A stretch of DNA of 64,000 bases from Sphingobacterium siyangense (GTDB lineage: Bacteria > Bacteroidota > Bacteroidia > Sphingobacteriales > Sphingobacteriaceae): contig NZ_VLKR01000016.1 in the NCBI RefSeq assembly GCF_007830445.1, forward strand, positions 82,416 to 146,415, read 5' to 3'. Under the pieces are notes generated by a model. That model did not search any database. It was not told the DNA's origin and saw nothing but the letters and a program-made list of their open reading frames with translations. A program made the translations under genes and the position numbers. Shown one piece after another: positions 60,383 through 64,000 of the stretch. Each line of letters starts with the position of its first letter. The first letter of the stretch is position 1.

Positions 60383-61443
60383 TGAACACTTTAGACAACA
60401 AATTACAACAGTTGCTTTGGGAAGGGACGGTAATTCCGGCACACCCCCTTGCCTTAAATGAGGACCGCAGCATTGACGAGGCACATCAACGGCTCCTGAC
60501 TCAATATTACATAGCCAGTGGAGCCGGTGGAATCGCCGTAGCTGTACATTCAACCCAATTCGAAATCCGTGACCCCGAGATCAACCTTTTTGAAACTGTA
60601 TTGAGATGGGCTAGCGAAGAAGTCGAGAAAGCGGAACTCCAACGACCATTTATCAAAATTGCAGGCATCTGCGGTGCCACAGATCAAGCTGAACAGGAGG
60701 CAACGACTGCACTTAAATACGGTTATGATATCGGGCTTTTGAGTATGGGCGGCCTGCAGAGCTGGACGGAAAATGCCATATTAGATCGAGTCAGAGCAAT
60801 AGCAGCCATTATTCCTGTCTTTGGATTCTATCTTCAACCCGCCGTTGGTGGCCGTATTTTCTCCTATTCCTTTTGGCAGCAGTTTGCCGAAATCGACAAC
60901 GTCGTCGCTATCAAATGTGCGTCGTTCAACCGCTACCAGACATTAGACGTTATGCGTGCTATAGCCAACTCCAGCCGGCGAAATCAAATTGCCATGTACA
61001 CGGGCAATGATGACAATATTGTCAACGATCTGATGAGCGTGTATAATTTCCCTGTAGCGGGAGAAAACGTCGCCATAGAATTTAAAGGTGGACTATTAGG
61101 CCACTGGGCTGTTTGGACGGCAAAAGCTGTTGAACTCCTTCAGGAAATAAAAACATACAAACAGAACCCCAATAACCTCCATGCGAGTCATCTCCTAAGC
61201 AAAGCGATTGCTGTAACAGACAGTAATGCAGCTTTTTTTGACCCAGCAAATGCATTCCATGGCTGTATACCAGGCTTACATGAGGTGCTCCGCAGACAAG
61301 GTCTGATGAAGGGTATCTGGTGTCTAAACCCCGACGAAAATCTATCCATCGGACAGCGAGAAGAAATTGATCGTGTATATAAAGACTACCCAGGCTTAAA
61401 CGACGATGAATTTGTCAAGGAATTTTTAAAATCGAGATCCTAA
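60382..61443 (+). CDS. DHDPS/NAL-family aldolase (2-keto-3-deoxy acid aldolase candidate)
   Basis: 353 residues, longer than DapA (~290) because of a C-terminal extension of ~60 residues. GTVIPAHPLALNEDRSIDEAHQRLLTQYYIASGAGGIAVAVHSTQF is the barrel start; Tyr150 in FGFYLQPAVGG and Lys178 in VVAIKCASFNRY are the expected catalytic pair. Members cleave or form pyruvate adducts: KDG, KDGal, hydroxyproline-derived or N-acetylneuraminate substrates. With the DgoD-like dehydratase in the regulon, cleavage of a 2-keto-3-deoxy aldonate is likely. Last gene before a terminator. Confidence 0.88.
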   Translation: MNTLDNKLQQLLWEGTVIPAHPLALNEDRSIDEAHQRLLTQYYIASGAGGIAVAVHSTQFEIRDPEINLFETVLRWASEEVEKAELQRPFIKIAGICGATDQAEQEATTALKYGYDIGLLSMGGLQSWTENAILDRVRAIAAIIPVFGFYLQPAVGGRIFSYSFWQQFAEIDNVVAIKCASFNRYQTLDVMRAIANSSRRNQIAMYTGNDDNIVNDLMSVYNFPVAGENVAIEFKGGLLGHWAVWTAKAVELLQEIKTYKQNPNNLHASHLLSKAIAVTDSNAAFFDPANAFHGCIPGLHEVLRRQGLMKGIWCLNPDENLSIGQREEIDRVYKDYPGLNDDEFVKEFLKSRS

Positions 61444-61460
61444 TAATCGCTTCCTTTTAT

Positions 61461-61516
61461 AAGGTCTCATCACTCGGGCTAGTCATGGCTGACGAGGTGA
61501 TGGGACCTTTCTTTTT
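61461..61516 (+). terminator. Terminator of the PQQ dehydrogenase-aldolase operon
   Basis: Arms 61461-61474 and 61496-61509 form a 14-bp stem with two G-T pairs and a 21-nt loop, followed by TCTTTTT. Marks the right end of the catabolic island. Confidence 0.75.
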
Positions 61517-61601
61517 GTTCCAATTCATATTTTACGAATCAATGACCGACTAAGAGAAATAGTATCCAACATGAAATGTTTGATTTTTATAACTTTGCAT
61601 C

Positions 61602-62510
61602 ATGACAACTTCCGAAAATATTATTGATTTCTATCAACGGGTATTTCGAGAATCCAATTACCCAATTGGCTCCTCGTCCGAACAAATTTCTCATTTTAAC
61701 GTATTTTCACGTGAGCATTGTCCTTTAAAATCACCTTACAACAGAAAAGATTACTTCAAAATATCCCTCATGATCGGCCAGGGTCAATTGCACTATGGCG
61801 ATCAATGGATCCCTATTGACCGTCCCGCACTTGTATTTTCAAGTCCGCTCGTTCCCTACTCTTGGGAAACAGACAATCCGGATCAAAAGGGATGGTTCTG
61901 TCTTTTTACACAAAAATTCATTCAGGAAGACAAACATTATAACCATAACATTCTCGAAAGTCATTTTTTCAACCCAAGTGGTAGCCCGGTCTATTTCTTA
62001 ACGAACGAGCAGGTCGATCTTTTCGATCACATTTTTCAGCGTATGAATACGGAACTACGATCTGATTTTCCGTTCAAATATGAAATTATCCGAAATCAGT
62101 TACAATTACTCGTTTTAGAAACGTTAAAACTAGCGCCAAATGAGGGTATATCACCTTACCAAAACGCAAATCAGCGTATTTCCCATCTTTTCCTAGAACT
62201 ATTGGAACGTCAATTTCCGATTGACACAGAAAATTTACTTCGTTTTAAAAATGCAACGGATTACGCGCAACAGCTCAACATCCATGTCAATTCGCTAAAC
62301 AGGGCTTTGAAACAAAATACAGGAAAAACTACGCAAGAACTCATCGCACTGCGCATCACACAGGAAGCAAAAGCACTGCTTCAACATAGCAGCTGGAACA
62401 TCAATGAAATCGCTTATGCCTTAGGTTTTGAAGAACCGGCGAACTTCAGTAATTATTTCAAAAAACATGCTGGTGTACCACCTTTAGCCTTCCGCAATAA
62501 GTCTGTTTGA
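61602..62510 (+). CDS. AraC-family regulator
   Basis: 302 residues. The N-terminal effector domain (SLMIGQGQLHYGDQWIPIDRPALVFSSPLVPYSWE) is an AraC-type cupin. The C-terminal HTH pair is clear: ATDYAQQLNIHVNSLNRALKQNTGKTTQELI and NINEIAYALGFEEPANFSNYFKKHAGVPPLAFR. It precedes the Bcr/CflA transporter gene by 145 bases on the same strand, so it may regulate that gene. Effector unknown. Confidence 0.88.
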   Translation: MTTSENIIDFYQRVFRESNYPIGSSSEQISHFNVFSREHCPLKSPYNRKDYFKISLMIGQGQLHYGDQWIPIDRPALVFSSPLVPYSWETDNPDQKGWFCLFTQKFIQEDKHYNHNILESHFFNPSGSPVYFLTNEQVDLFDHIFQRMNTELRSDFPFKYEIIRNQLQLLVLETLKLAPNEGISPYQNANQRISHLFLELLERQFPIDTENLLRFKNATDYAQQLNIHVNSLNRALKQNTGKTTQELIALRITQEAKALLQHSSWNINEIAYALGFEEPANFSNYFKKHAGVPPLAFRNKSV

Positions 62511-62655
62511 TTTTCACAATAATTTGTTTGAATTCTATATCTTTCGAAACAGGCAATGAAGCTACTTTTGTCGACATCATATTTACAGGGCCAAAGAGAA
62601 AAAGTGGCTGGCAACGTAAACGTCCATAGAGACGGGTAATTTAAAAAATTAAAGG

Positions 62656-64000
<1,345 letters not shown>

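Overview
This 64 kb window looks like a chromosomal segment of a Sphingobacteriaceae-type Bacteroidota, most likely Sphingobacterium or a close relative (inference from gene content and protein style; no marker gene is present). Supporting signs are a SusC/SusD pair, a heparinase II/III-like lyase, many SPII lipoproteins, promoters of the Bacteroidota type (TTG ... TAnnTTTG) instead of sigma70 boxes, few Shine-Dalgarno sequences, and moderate GC. No rRNA, tRNA or CRISPR array was found.

Layout. 1-8750 is core metabolism: class IV aminotransferase, RluD-type pseudouridine synthase, PLP deaminase, FMN reductase, DJ-1/PfpI protein, polyphosphate kinase, VanX-type dipeptidase and an AraC regulator. 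8731-14472 (minus) is a compact cluster for an inositol-containing phospholipid: inositol-3-phosphate synthase, a sugar-1-P nucleotidyltransferase-like enzyme, an ATP-grasp protein, a CDP-alcohol phosphatidyltransferase, a flippase-like membrane protein and a HAD protein. 15110-28481 is mixed: CocE/NonD esterase, MFS/AraC divergent pair, a candidate small RNA, a NYN-LOTUS RNase-like protein, DUF2625, a YfiT/DinB protein, and two tandem giant WG/Sel1-repeat paralogues. 29213-34104 (minus) is an NAD salvage locus (PRPP synthetase, nicotinamide phosphoribosyltransferase, NAD synthetase, nicotinamidase-like hydrolase) ending in a Nudix-winged-helix protein of the NrtR type; the promoter of the first gene is flanked by two near-identical dyads that are the obvious operators. 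34809-36952 is an unassigned three-gene operon with a YiiX-type papain-like enzyme.

36966-61443 is a large catabolic island. It has four transcription arms: a seven-gene minus operon (class III aminotransferase, galactonate-dehydratase-like enzyme, SDR, ceramidase-like amidase, Na+/solute symporter, M20 amidohydrolase, Gfo/Idh protein); a single SMP-30 lactonase gene; gntR with a SusC-SusD-lipoproteins-heparinase operon; and a plus operon (PQQ sugar dehydrogenase fused to cytochrome c, Nramp-like transporter, atypical epimerase, DHDPS-type aldolase). A palindrome centred on TTGTATACAA recurs at the promoters of gntR, susC, the PQQ-dehydrogenase operon and the SMP-30/aminotransferase divergent region, so the whole island is probably one GntR regulon. 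My reading is: lyase cleavage of a uronate polymer at the surface, SusCD import, periplasmic oxidation, lactone opening, dehydration to a 2-keto-3-deoxy acid and aldol cleavage, with amidase/aminotransferase steps for an N-substituted sugar. The window ends with an AraC gene and a Bcr/CflA-type drug exporter whose 3' end is cut off by an IS5-type insertion sequence that runs out of the window.

The most notable items for follow-up are the GntR regulon with its Nramp-like protein that lacks both metal-binding motifs, the CDP-inositol-style lipid cluster, the NrtR-like Nudix protein with a Lys in place of a catalytic Glu beside paired operators, a promoter-dyad-terminator unit that predicts a ~65 nt RNA, and a set of unusually long perfect hairpins.
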